A stretch of 64,000 nt of DNA, taken from assembly GCA_035610835.1 (NCBI GenBank), contig CM069455.1:20101874-20165873 (forward strand). The letters run 5' to 3'. Made by a program: the position numbers and the translations under genes. This document shows, piece by piece, positions 17,452 through 28,429 of this stretch (the first letter of the stretch is position 1; the number at the start of each line of letters is the position of its first letter). Source of the DNA: Ophiura sarsii (Eukaryota > Echinodermata > Ophiuroidea > Amphilepidida > Ophiuridae). The notes under the pieces are model-generated. The model did no database searches, was not told the origin of the DNA, and saw only the letters and a program-made list of their open reading frames with translations.

Positions 17452-19071
17452 CCCCTTGCTGATTTTTTCCGTGGCTTGAGCCTGAGGGACGAAAAGAAGA
17501 ACCCCCTATACCAGCTGGTTGGGAGCGTGGGCCACGATGAACAGATGAAAGAACGTAGAGTGTCCACAACTCTCCGTCCAAAATTGACCATTGCCTAGAG
17601 GGTTGGCGCATTTGACGCAAGCGATTTTGAACATCATATGAGCGCCACCCCCACCCTGTGTACTGCGCTGCTGCTGTACGAACTAGGCTAGCATACTTCA
17701 TGAGCTCCTGAGCGCGGGTGGGGTGTGCGCTCAGATATACTGAAGAAAAAACTAAAAACGCATCAGTCCACGCGTGTATAGACGTGATTGACCTTTTTGT
17801 TTTGCTATCAACCCACACAAATTGGCCAGAATCATTGACGGATAAAGTCAACCCCCCGTTGCTACCTTCAAAACCAGATGCGTCATTCCTATCCAGAAGG
17901 TTGCCAAATTCAACATACTCGCTGTTGATTATTTTGGAAATTATTGATTGTGGCAAATGTGAACCTAAGGGATTGCATACAGAAACGAGAGAATTTGGAC
18001 TTGCATTATTATACATGGATAAACCAACATTTGGAAATGCATTAAAAGGTACAGAGTTCTCACCGACACCAACCGCCGCATTCTGAGGAAAAGCCACCGC
18101 CGCATTTCCACTCACTGGCACATTTCCTGGCGAACGCAAATGTTCATAATTCTGCACGGACGCAATAACTGCCGAATTCGCACCTGCACATCCGGGCAAC
18201 TGCTGGATGCAAGATGGCGACACAAATGGACGGCTGGCTTGAAACTGAGCGCGGGAATTCGGATCAACAAACGACGAATATGAAATTGGCACGGAAACGG
18301 CGGGATTCGAGTTCGTTGGAAGATTACTTTGGCCGTTCTGGGCTTACTTGCGTAGCTGCCAGAAATTATATTCATGGCATCTGGCACGACGGGAGGAGCT
18401 GACTGAAAGTTCTGGTTAACTGCAGATTCCTGGCGAAAACCGGGAGTTGATCCATCATTATTAACAACAAGGCTGCTACCGTTACCAAGGACGCCACTGG
18501 CGATAAAGTTCGATGAAACTGCTGCTGATGACACAATTTGATGCACGGGATGTGGGCCCGGTAAAACTTGCTGAGAACTGCCCAAATATGAGATTGGATG
18601 AGACAATTGGTTTTGTCCCCGGCTTTGTGCAACTGAGCCGATGATTACATTACCGTCATTAACGATAATAGGCCGATTGGCTGCTGCTTGACTTGATGCC
18701 ACTGTAGACGGGCCTGAATTAAATCGGGGGATAGATGAACCTGACGAAATGACGTTACCATGACTACCAGTCCCAGCACTTGTATAAACAATTGTGCCTG
18801 ACGACGTACCGGGCTGAGCGATGGAGCTACCAACTACAACTGCCGCCGATCTGTTGTTATCATTAGAGTTCGGGCGAGAGTTTGTCAAAGCACTCGTTGA
18901 ACTTGAAGCGATGTTTACGCCTCCATCATTATGGCTACTATCAACTTGACGAGTCAAATTTACCATCGCCTGCCTTTGTGACCTAGTTTCACGGACATTT
19001 GGTTGGGGCTGAAGATTTGCAGTTGAAGATGAACGTTTGGTCCCACGACCACGGCCGCGTCTCCCCGGCAT
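17297..19071 (-). pseudogene. Ngaro gag-like protein with CCCH and CCHC zinc fingers, one frameshift
   Basis: It starts with MPGRRGRGRGTKRSSST, a basic leader, followed by a long Ser/Asn/Gly-rich low-complexity region in the 19071-18112 frame. The reading frame shifts around 18300-18350 to the frame that ends at 17297 (SNPAVSVPISYSS onwards). That second part contains a structured region (NSEYVEFGNLLDRNDASGF; ELMKYASLVRTAAAQY). Its tail has CYDFNGSGCSRKTCKFAH (C-x7-C-x4-C-x3-H) and CSKCQGQGHGASSC (C-x2-C-x4-H-x4-C knuckle), before the stop after SSCKQP. Zinc fingers at the gag C-terminus bind element RNA. The frameshift could be mutation or assembly error. The start ATG at 19071 is the first good one in frame. 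Confidence 0.8.
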
Positions 19072-19078
19072 GATTTAT

Positions 19079-19440
19079 TGCGTTGTAAAACGAAATTTAA
19101 ATTAAAAATTTAAATTTATAGAGCTGGTAAAAGCGTGCTTACTTCATCAAAAACACAGAGCGAATGACTAAAAAACTGTGAGAGAAAAGCAACTCGCGAT
19201 CGGGGAGTGGGATGAACAACAAAACGCCCACAAACGCGCTCATTGGCTAATACAAACAAAGAGCAAAAACCACACGAGAACACTCACAAAAATCGATCCT
19301 TCACACAAGTGTCAAAAGGGAAATTCATTAACACTACGCGTAGGTTAAATAATTTCTAATTATCAACCTTCACAGGATTTGCGTGTAATCCATATATTAA
19401 TCTTCTAAAAAAAAAAAAAAAACGGATACAAATTGAGTAG
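19079..19440. other. probable 5' leader / terminal region of the Ngaro element
   Basis: Non-coding sequence upstream of gag in the element's sense, ending near a 16-base A run at 19409-19424. Ngaro elements carry a terminal repeat here, but its partner could not be located near 9.0-9.5 kb. Confidence 0.4.
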
Positions 19441-20433
19441 TATTCTACATATCATTCTGTCGAATGGCAATATTACACAGTGCAACATCGGTGTTGTATG
19501 ATAGCCGAGTGCTGATTGGATATAAAAATGCAACAACGTGTGGACGGGCGGGGTTCACGGAGTACAATGGAGCCGGGGTAAATGGGATGTGTTTTGCGGA
19601 GTACGCGTTAACCAAATGCCCAAATGAAGGTGATATAGTAATACAAGACATTGCAATGTAGCCGTACACTTTGTCCTCATGCGTATTCTATACGTACTTA
19701 TTATAAAATGCGTTGCCCACATCATAGACAGACGTTTCTCACACATACAGTTCCCGAGAATATCGAAAATGAAACTCTTTCGGGATACATTTGTGTCGTG
19801 CATGATGCTTTGAACTTGTGTATAGGCCTACATAGTAACCTAACAAAAACAAAACAAATTATATCACCTTTTCTACCTTGGATATGGCATCATAAATAAA
19901 TAAATCTCTTAAATCATAGATAAGTCATAAAGCTCTGCGTGGAACATACTATTTTCAATTTTTTCTCCCGAAGTTCGCATTAGAGATACGATGCCATACA
20001 GCATGTGAAATTAAGTTATGGGTGATACATACATACTGTACATACCTACTGTACATACATACAACAAGTATCTGTGATGCGCTATTCCCCGGAGACTCAA
20101 AGCGCTTACAAAAAATACATAATAATATAAGTTAACATGATAAAATATAAAGAACATGATTAGATGGGGAATAAATATGTCTTGAGGGCCTTTATTCTTG
20201 AAGGCAATAACTACCGAATAAATACAGGTAGATTATTCCATAACTTGGATGCACATAAGTTAAAGTCCTGTCACCAGCTAACTCTTGTCATAGGATACTC
20301 AAGACGAAGATAATCCATGGAAGTGTCTATTTAGATCTTGTCCAGATTTCGCCGTAGGACGCCTAATTGTAATGTTTTTGTAGATCGCATTTGTAATAGA
20401 CCTAATAATGTTTTTTACTTTTATTCTCATCAG
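19441..20433. other. intergenic or intronic sequence; possible LINE 3'-UTR remnant at ~20090-20260
   Basis: Upstream of the CUB exon and probably intron. A stretch starting GGAGACTCAAAGCGCTTACA resembles the AGCGC-containing 3' UTRs of CR1/L2-like LINEs in reverse orientation (compare the GGCGCTTTACAAGC region at 25578-25591). Open frames on both strands at 19445-19900 overlap one another and have no domain. Confidence 0.35.
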
Positions 20434-20772
20434 CCACGCCATGTGTCGCCACAGTGAATCAGGAAGGACAGATAATGTCTCTGAATTACCCCTACAACTA
20501 CGACAACAACTTGCTATGTCATACTACTATAACAGCTGATGCAGGAAAGATAGTGCACCTGATATTCCAAAACTTTTCGTTAGACACGTCAACACAAGAT
20601 TGCTTAAGCTTGTACGATGGAGATAGTGATACTAGTCCCTTTCAGGGAAGAGTGTGCGGCAATAGATTGCCAGGTGGATATAGGTCAACGGGACGAAGTT
20701 TTCACCTTGTTTTTAAATCTGATGGTGTTTATACATACGAGGGGTTCCTGGCAGACGTCACATTCATACAAG
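20434..20772 (+). CDS. internal exon encoding one complete CUB domain (host gene, partial)
   Basis: A pyrimidine-rich tract ending TTCTCATCAG (AG at 20432-20433) forms the acceptor, and CAAG|GTAGGT at 20772/20773 the donor. The exon is 339 nt, divisible by 3, and begins and ends in phase 1, the symmetrical arrangement of shuffled extracellular modules. The translation has the CUB pattern: Cys in PCVATVNQEGQ, SLNYPYNY, LLCHTTI, VHLIFQNFSLD, CLSLYDGD, VCGN and a C-terminal FKSDGVYTYEGF. Four cysteines give the two usual CUB disulfides. CUB domains are extracellular and bind proteins or carbohydrate, often through Ca2+. The parent gene cannot be named; no neighbouring exon is recognisable within the window. 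Confidence 0.9.
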
Positions 20773-21114
20773 GTAGGTTAATTTGACTTTTATATTATTT
20801 TCTACGTTTTCAGCTGAAAACAGAAACGTTAAGGAATATTGGAATTATACTAAATGTTAATATTTTCAGAGTAGACGTTGTTTGCTTATTTGCCATTTAC
20901 CTCATTCATTATACATGTATTTATGACAACGAGTTTTACGTTAACATGTATTATCAGATTCCCTGTAGATTGATCGGTAAATGTTTGGAGTGTACAAAGT
21001 ACAAAGTACTTTATTGGAGAGGTGGTGGACAAATTTGGAAAAATAGACGTCGATTTTTCATAAGTTTTCAACATTTTTGGGTTTGTCCTTAGTGTAAGAC
21101 GGCACGAAATTTTG
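20773..21114. other. intron downstream of the CUB exon; no further feature
   Basis: AT-rich and starting with the GTAGGT donor. It contains a short direct repeat, TACAAAGTACAAAGTACTTT, near 20994-21013. Nothing else is supported before the tandem array begins. Confidence 0.5.
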
Positions 21115-24100
21115 CCCCAGGTGACCGCATATTTTGCCTGTTCCGCTGTGGCACCACTCCGTTACAAGCTAGTTGTTCCTTCATCTATAAAGCATTTCAT
21201 GTTTTATGGAAATATATATACATTTTTCACTCGTTACTTTTTCTGATTCCATGTGGCGCCCGTAATGACACCCGATATAACCCCTGTTTCTCTGTGGCGC
21301 CCGTGATTACACACAATTTGTGGCGCCAGTAAGCCTTGTTTTGTTACTGCTATAAAGCATTTTATATTTAACATTATGTTTACCTTTTTGACCATGTAAT
21401 TTCCCTGTTCCGCTGTGGCGGTCCCGGTGACACCCATTTCCCCCTGTTCCGCTGTGGCGCCGGTACGCCATGTTTTCCTAGCTACGAAGAATTTTATATT
21501 CAACATTATATTTACCTTTTTGACTATGCAATTTCCCTGTTACGCTGTGGCGGTCCCGATGACACTCATTTTTCCTCTGTTCCGCTGTGGCGCTGGTCAG
21601 CCATGTTTTCCTTCTGCTCTAAAGCAGATAATATCCCATTTGTATCTACTTTTTTACTCTCTAATTTTCCTGTTCCGCTGGGGCGCAGTGGCGGGCCTGG
21701 TGACACCCATTTTCTCCTCTGTTCCGTTGTGGCGGTCCCGATGACACCCATTTTTCACTGTTCCGCTGTGGCGATGGTCAGCCATGTTTTCCTTCTGCTA
21801 TCAAGCAGTTTATATTCCATTTATATTTACTTTTCACTCTCTAATTTTCCTGTTCCGCTGTGGCGCTGTGGCGGCCCCGATGACACCCATTTTTTCCTCT
21901 GTTCCGCTGTGGCGGTCCCGATGACATCCATTTTCCCTGTTCCGCTGTGGCGGTCCCTATGACACCCATTTTTCCTCTGTTCCGCTGTGGCGCTGGTCAG
22001 CCATGTTTTCCTTCTGCTGTAAAGCACATAATATCCCATTTGTATCTACTTTTTCACTCTCTAATTTTCCTGTTCCGCTGGGGCGCTGTAGCGGGCCTGG
22101 TGACACCCATTCCCCCCCTGTTCCGCTGTGGCGGTCCCGATGACCCCCATTTTTCACTGTTCCACTGTGGCGATGGTCAGCCATGTTTTCCTTCTGCTAT
22201 CAAGCAGTTTATATTCCATTTATATTTTACTTTTTCGCTCTCTAATTGTCCTGTTCCGCTGTGGCGCTGTGGCGGCCCCGATGACACCCATTTTTTCCTC
22301 TGTTCCGCTTTGACGGTCCCGATGACATCCATTTTCCCTGTTCCGCTGTGGCGCTGGACAGCCAGGTTTTCCTTCTGCTGTAAGCACCCATTTTTCTCTG
22401 TTCCGCTGTGGCGATGGTCAGCCATGTTTTCCTTCTTCTATCAAGCAGTTTATATTCCATTTATATTTACTTTTTCACTCTCTAATTTTCCTGTTCCGCT
22501 GTGGCGCTGTGGCGGCCCCAATGACACCCATTTTTTCCTCTGTTCTGCTGTGGCGGTCCCGATGACATCCATTTTCCCTGTTCCGCTGTGGCGCTGGACA
22601 GCCAGGTTTTCCTTCTGCTGTAAGCATTTTAGATTCCATTTGTATTTCCTTTTTAACTCTCAATTTTCCTGTTCCGCTGTGGCGCTGTGGCGGCCTCGAT
22701 GACACCCATTTTTTTCTCTGTTCCGCTGTGGCGCTGGTCAGCCATGTTTTCCTTCTGCTATAAAGCAGTTTATATTCCATTTGTTTATACTTTTTCACTC
22801 TCTTATTTTCCTGGTCCGCTGTGGCGGCCCCGATGACACCCATTTTTTCCCTGTTCCGCTGTGGCGCTGGTCAGCCATGTTTTCCTTCTGCTATAAATAT
22901 AAAGCATTTTATATTCCATGTGTATTTACTTTTTCACTCTCTAATTTTCCTGGTCCGCTGTGGCGCTGTGGCGGGCCTGGTGACACCCATTTTTCCCTGT
23001 TCTGCTGTGGCGCTGGTCAGCCATGTTTTCCTTCTGCCATAAATATAAAGCATTTTATATTCCAAGTGTATTTACTTTTTCACTCTCTAATTTTCCTGGT
23101 CCGCTGTGGCGGCCCCGATGACACCCATTATTTCCTCTGTTCCGCTGTGGCGGTCCCGATGACATCCATTTCCCCCTGTTCCGCTGTGGCGCTGGACAGC
23201 CATGTTTTCCTTCTGCTATAAAGCATTTTATATTCCGTTTGTATTTACTTTTTCACTCTCTAATTTTCCTGGTCCGCTGTGGCGCTGTGGCGGGCCTGGT
23301 GACACCCATTCTTTCCCTGTTCCGCTGTGGCGCTGGTCAGCCATGTTTTCCTTCTGCTATGAAGCATTTTATATTCCATTTGTATTTACTTTTTCACTCT
23401 CTAATTTTCCTGGTCCGCTGTGGCGCTGTGGCGGGCCTGGTGACACCCATTTTTTGCCTGTTCCGCTGTGGCGCTGGTCAGCCATGTGTTCCTTCTGCCA
23501 TAAATATAAAGCATTTTATATTCCATGTGAATATACTTTTTCACTCTCTAATTTTCCTGGTCCGCTGTGGCGCTGTGGCGGGCCTGGTGACACCCATTTT
23601 CCCCCTGTTCCGCTGTTGTTCAGCCATGTTTTCCTTCTGCTATAAAGCATTTTATATTCCATTTGTATTTACTTTTTCACTCTCTAATTTTCCTGGTCCG
23701 CTGTGGCGCTGTGGCGGCCCCGATGACACCCATTTTTTTCTCTGTTCCGCTGTGGCGCTGGTCAGCCATGTTTTCCTTTTGCTATAAAGCAGTTTATATT
23801 CCATTTGTTTTTACTTTTTCACTCTCTAATTTCCTGGTCCGCTGTGGCGCTGTGGCGGCCCCGATGACACCCATTTTTTCCCTGTTCCGCTGTGGCGCTG
23901 GTCAGCCATGCTTTCCTTCTGCCATAAATATAAAGCATTTTATATTCCATGTGTATTTACTTTTTCACTCTCTAATTTTCCTGGTCCGATGTGGCGCTGT
24001 GGCGGGCCTGGTGACACCCATTCTTTCTCTGTTCTGCTGTGGCGCTGGTCAGCCATGTTTTCCTTCTGCTATAAAGCATTTTATATTCCATTGTGTATTT

Positions 24101-25060
24101 ACTTTTTCACTCTCTAATTTTCCTGGTCCGCTGTGGCGCTGTGGCGGGCCTGGTGACACCCATTTTTCCCTGTTCCGCTGTGGCGCTGGTCAGCCATGTT
24201 TTCCTTCTACTATAAAGCAGTTTATGTTTGTTTTTACTTTTTCACTCTCTAATTTTTCTGGTCCGCTGTGGCGCTGTGGCGGGCCTGGTGACACCCATTT
24301 TTCCCTGTTTCGCTGTGGCGCTGGTCAGCCATTTTTTCCTTCTGCTATAAAGCATTTTATATTCCATTTGTATTTACTTTTTCACTCTCTAATTTTCCTG
24401 GTCCGCTGTGGCGCTATGGGGGGCCTGGTGACACCCATTTTTTCCCTGTTCCGCTGTGGCGCTGGTCAGCCATGTTTTCCTTCTGCTATAAAGCATTTTA
24501 TATTCCATTTGTATTTACTTTTTCACTCTCTAATTTTCCTGGTCCGCTGTGGCGCTGTGGCGGCCCCGATGACACCCATTATTTCCTCTGTTCCGCTGTG
24601 GCGGTCCTGATGACATCCATATTTCCCTGTTCCGCTGTGGCGCTGGACAGCCATGTTTTCCTTCTGCTATAAAGCATTTTATATTCCATTTGTATTTACT
24701 TTTTCACTCTGTAATTTTCCTGGTCCGCTGTGACGCTGTGGCGGGCCTGGTGACACCCATTTTTTCCCTGTTCCGCTGTGGCGCTGGTCAGCCATGTTTT
24801 CCTTCTGCTATAAAGCATTTTATATTCCATTTGTATTTACTTTTTCACTCTCTAATTTTCCTGGTCCGCTGTGGCGCTGTGGCGGGCTTGGTGATACCCA
24901 CTTTTTCTCTGTTCCGCTGTGGCGCTGGTCAGCCATGTTTTCCTTCTGCTATAAAGCATTTTATATTCCATTTGTATTTACTTTTTCACTCTCTAATTTT
25001 CCTGGTCCGCTGTGGCGCTGTGGCAGTCCCGATGACATCCATTTTTCCTGTTCCGCCTAC
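21115..25060. repeat. ~4-kb tandem (minisatellite) array, 141-bp period with ~40-bp sub-repeats
   Basis: The basic unit contains GGCGCTGGTCAGCCATG, TTTTCCTTCTGCTATAAAGC, ATTTACTTTTTCACTCTC and TGGCGGGCCTGGTGACACCC. The catgttttcc anchor recurs at 24471, 24652, 24793 and 24934, that is at +181, +141 and +141. The longer interval holds an extra ~40-bp module, CTGTTCCGCTGTGGCGGTCC plus GATGACAYCCATTTT. Units are more diverged at the left (21115-21500) and almost identical at the right, suggesting recent amplification there. Because 141 is a multiple of three, several frames stay open; these are not genes. It lies in or next to the CUB gene's intron. Confidence 0.93.
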
Positions 25061-25514
25061 AATGCATCAAGTTTCTTAAAGGGGCATTAAGAGACAGCGT
25101 TCGCATTACATAGGCGTGCGCAGGATTTTTTTACCCAGGGGGCTTATTTTTTTTCATTGAGTATGCATGATTGACTAATCAAAGCGGTGCCAAGGACCGC
25201 TATCCGCGGTAACGCGGACTGTGGGTGGGGGTGTAAGGGTGGATGTGCCCCCCCCCCCCCCTCGGGGTGCTCAGTGGTAATTACAAGAGGGGTATAAGGC
25301 GTGTCCAAAAATCACATAATTAGGGTAGTTTTTTAAGCCGGGGCTCGGAAATTCAGAAAAAGGGAAGACTTTTCACATAATTGGGTTTACGTATTTTAGA
25401 GTCCTTAAAATGAGATATGGCCACTGCTACATCGTATTATTCCAGGTAAATCCATTCTGAAGTCTGTACAAATTATTCTTGATCACAAAGTGCCATTTGT
25501 GTTTAGAGAAAGAA
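25061..25514. other. solo transposon end at 25076 and low-complexity flank
   Basis: TTAA at 25076-25079 followed by AGGGGCATTAAGAGA matches the terminus of the MITE at 27914-28424 (AGGGGCACTAAGAGA). No matching second end is visible, so it is a truncated copy. A 12-bp-plus C run lies near 25249-25261, and a GC-rich word CTATCCGCGGTAACGCGGAC at about 25200-25219 recurs at about 34449-34468. Confidence 0.6.
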
Positions 25515-27190
25515 AATTTAATAACAATAAATAATAATAATAATGTATTTATATAGCTCCCAAAACATTGGTCCCTGGGCGCTTTACAAGCAAAAGGCCC
25601 CATCCAAAAGATAAAAATACATTTTGAAAGAATAACTATCAAAAACTATCCATACACATCATAATATAAGTCAAGCAACTACCATGAATATCAAATGTAA
25701 AATATTAAGAACAATTATATAGTAGCAGGACAAATGTACAAATATAAAATGTCATTAAAAATATGCATTGTTGTGACCGGCACAATTCCAAACGATCAAT
25801 GATGGCGAGAGAGCCTAGACTGAGGGGAGAGGTTCCAGAACGCGTCAGTCAGTGTATTTTTCACAACATTAAAACATGATAATTAAAAAGAAGAAATATT
25901 TAATTGCACCGCGGAGTATGTATGGCAACTTGATCAGGACCTGATTGGGCTGAAGTGCTTGATAAAAAGGTGCGTTTTCAGTTGCGATTTAAAAATATTG
26001 AGAGAAGACGATCGTCGAATGCGAACTGGGAGATTGTTCCATAAGATAGCAGCTGCAAAGGCAAATGATCTATCACCATAGAATTTAGTTGCAGAAGACG
26101 GTACAATCAAGCGATACTCCGATAAGGATCTCAGATTTATGGACATGAGGTGCATACAACTGAACAAGATTTGAAATAAATGCAGGTGACATACCATTCA
26201 GGGCTTTGTACGTTAGGAGTAGGATCTTGTAAATAGCTCTCTGTTTAATTGTAAGCCAATGGAGCATTTCGAGCGATGGTGTAATTATGCTTACGTCGCG
26301 AAACGCGTAGAACTAGACGAGCTGCTGTGTTCTGTACCATCTGCACTGGGAATCCTAACAAGAAAGTGTTACAGGAGTCTAGCCTCGATGTCACAAAAGC
26401 GTGCACTATCTTCACCGTGGCATCCTCTGTGAGATAGTTACGAATCTGTCCGATCTTTCGTATACCAGCGCAGCGCTCCTCTGCACACGTTGTTTACATG
26501 ATCTTTCATACAGAGAGTAGAATCCATGATAATGCCGAGATTCCTGGCACTGGGCGAAGGACGAATCGTATCACCACCGATCTTTATTGACGGCTCCCAA
26601 GATGATTTGCTGAACTTAGATGAACAATAAATGAGCTCAGTTTTGCTATCATTCAAGACCACCTTATTCAATTGGCACCAGGATCGTATATCTGCGATAC
26701 AAGACTCAATTTTCTTGATGGCTTGCTTGGAGGCGGTCTTTGGGTGAGAACGTCACGAATAACTGTGCGTCATCGGCATATATAACAGAATTGATGCCAT
26801 GAGACTCGATGATATACTATTGCGAAGAACTAAAAAGAGTGAAAGCTAATGGCCCCGCCACTGATCCCTGTGGAACACCACAATTTAAGACATTTGGTCA
26901 GATGATACATCCTTTACGATGACGGATTGCGTTCTGCCGCTGAGATATGAAGCAAACCATTGCAGTGCTGTCCCGTTGACACCGACACGAGTAGCAAGCC
27001 GATCAAGTATAGCTGTTTGTGGTCGATAAGATCGAAAGCCGCGGTAAAGTCAAGTAGAACCAAGAGAGTTTCCTTTCGTTTGTCTAATGCGGCCAATATG
27101 TCATTCTGCACTTTGACAATGGCTGTCTCCACACTATGAAATGGCCTGTATGCAGACTGCGTCGAAGCATACAGTTCGTCGCTGTTCTGA
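25515..27190 (-). pseudogene. decayed CR1/L2-like LINE fragment (RT and C-terminal part of ORF2)
   Basis: In the minus-strand sense, RT sequence starts near [20 protein letters not shown] and [17 protein letters not shown] (motif A) at 27060-27180. It resumes after frameshifts at NDSKTELIYCSSKF and ARNLGIIMDSTLCMKDHV (26460-26670), then LHWLTIKQRAIYKILLLTYKAL and LVPS-type/GDRSFAFAAAILWNNLPVRI down to FKSQLKTHLF near 25950. The 3' UTR runs to an ATT-rich tail at about 25518-25545, preceded by AGCTATATAAATACATT. At least three frame breaks show it is long dead. It is 5'-truncated at about 27187, where the sequence changes to an iterated GTGCCGGTATGTCAG motif. Confidence 0.8.
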
Positions 27191-27722
27191 CATACCGGCA
27201 CATCACGAAAAACATCGTTTTGAGAAAATCGTGTATGAACATTTTCCAATTTTTAAAGACTTGTTAGAGAGCATTTACATCAGATGTCACTATCATTGTC
27301 AAAGAACACTAATAGATATATATTTATGTTTGTTATGAGCATGTTACAACAACAAATTGCAATTATTAATTAGGAGTAATTATGTCATAAAGTCATGTGC
27401 CGGTATGTCAGAAAGAAGAAAAACAACTTCATATTCGTCCTACAGTGATGTGCCAGTGATGTGCCGGTATGTCAGAACTGCAGTTACACGGTGGTCTATG
27501 GCAGAATATTGTGATGTGCCGGTATGTCAGAATACAAAATGAGGTTTTCATGCCGGTATTATGTTAAAACCCTGGCATATCACACTAATTAGTGCGGTAT
27601 CTCATTAATTAATTACCTCTTTGTCTCAATTTTTTTGGAGAATAAAGAGTTTCATTTGTAGATCATAAAATGCAACTTAACTCATTTTGCCCAAAATGGC
27701 ACATGTGCCGGTATGTCAGAAC
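27187..27722. repeat. dispersed copies of ATGTGCCGGTATGTCAGAA
   Basis: Near-identical words occur near 27187 (inverted, at the LINE breakpoint), 27397, 27461, 27513 and 27703, with a partial copy near 27549. Spacing is irregular (about 50-190 bp) and the intervening sequence is AT-rich and unrelated. There are too few copies and no constant spacer length, so this is not a CRISPR-type array; it is probably a decayed minisatellite or transposon subterminal motif. Confidence 0.6.
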
Positions 27723-27913
27723 AGCGATGAGTTGGTTGTCGCTAAGATACGTCTGTAGACTAAAATATTGAACGTATGTTTGGCTTTGCCCAATTATAGA
27801 CATTTTTTGGCAAAATGTGGAAATTATGGATAAATGATAGGCCTACACTAAAAACTAGAATAAAATTTGATTGTATGGATATACTAAGTATTAAAAAAAT
27901 ATTTTTGCCTTAA

Positions 27914-28424
27914 AGGGGCACTAAGAGATCCTTTATGGAGGGAGCCCTATTTTTTTCAGAAGTTGGGTTTTTTACATTATACGTAATGCTTATATACGTA
28001 CTAACTACCACCTAAAAGTATAGAGCTTAATTTGCAGTATTTCATGTGAAATTCATGGATTTGCTAGCATTTTGAGTTTCTATATGATCACATCGAAACT
28101 ACCCATATTCATCTAAAAGGCCACAGATGGCTTTTCACTTATTTTTTTCATGTTTATTCAAAATAACCTTGAAGACCACCCATGGCTTGTTACGTGATGC
28201 TTAGTCATGACCTCCTTGATTCAATTGGTGGTGACTTTTAACCAAAATACCAAAAAAAGTGAAAAGCACTAATATACCTTCGGAAATGCTGATAAAATGT
28301 CTTTTTTTTCTTCATTTTTACTGATTTATTTTGAAGAAAAAGAGAGGGTTTCTATGTATATCATCTATCTAACCAATGTGAAAATTATTGAATTTCATTT
28401 TTTGTGAAATCTCTTAGTGCCCCT
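27914..28424. mobile_element. 511-bp MITE flanked by TTAA (piggyBac-type target)
   Basis: The left end AGGGGCACTAAGAGAT and the right end ATCTCTTAGTGCCCCT are exact 16-bp inverted repeats, each flanked by TTAA (27910-27913 and 28425-28428). TTAA duplication is the piggyBac hallmark. There is no transposase ORF. A third end of the same family lies at 25080. Confidence 0.85.
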
Positions 28425-28429
28425 TTAAA

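Larger units (their letters stand above)
9514..19078 (-). mobile_element. Ngaro-like DIRS (tyrosine-recombinase) retrotransposon, interrupted by a DNA transposon
   Basis: On the minus strand the order is gag (19071 to 17297), RT (to 16526), then after a 4.57-kb insertion the rest of RT and RNase H (to 11098), tyrosine recombinase (11110 to 10187) and SGNH hydrolase (10159 to 9514). An RT resembling the DIRS type with a tyrosine recombinase in place of a DDE integrase defines the DIRS order. The SGNH hydrolase and absence of a methyltransferase domain point to the Ngaro group. Without the insertion the element would be about 5 kb. Frameshifts in gag and hydrolase plus the insertion make this copy dead. 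Terminal split direct repeats were not found. Confidence 0.88.

Noticed and set aside
16523..18402. Plus-strand open frames across the Ngaro gag/RT region
   Set aside because: They are antisense to recognisable gag and RT coding sequence.
21234..25090. Many long open frames on both strands with repeated motifs such as FHSLIFLVRCGAVAGLVTPI
   Set aside because: They come from the 141-bp tandem repeat; 141 is a multiple of three so frames stay open. Several overlapping frames are open at once and none has a domain.
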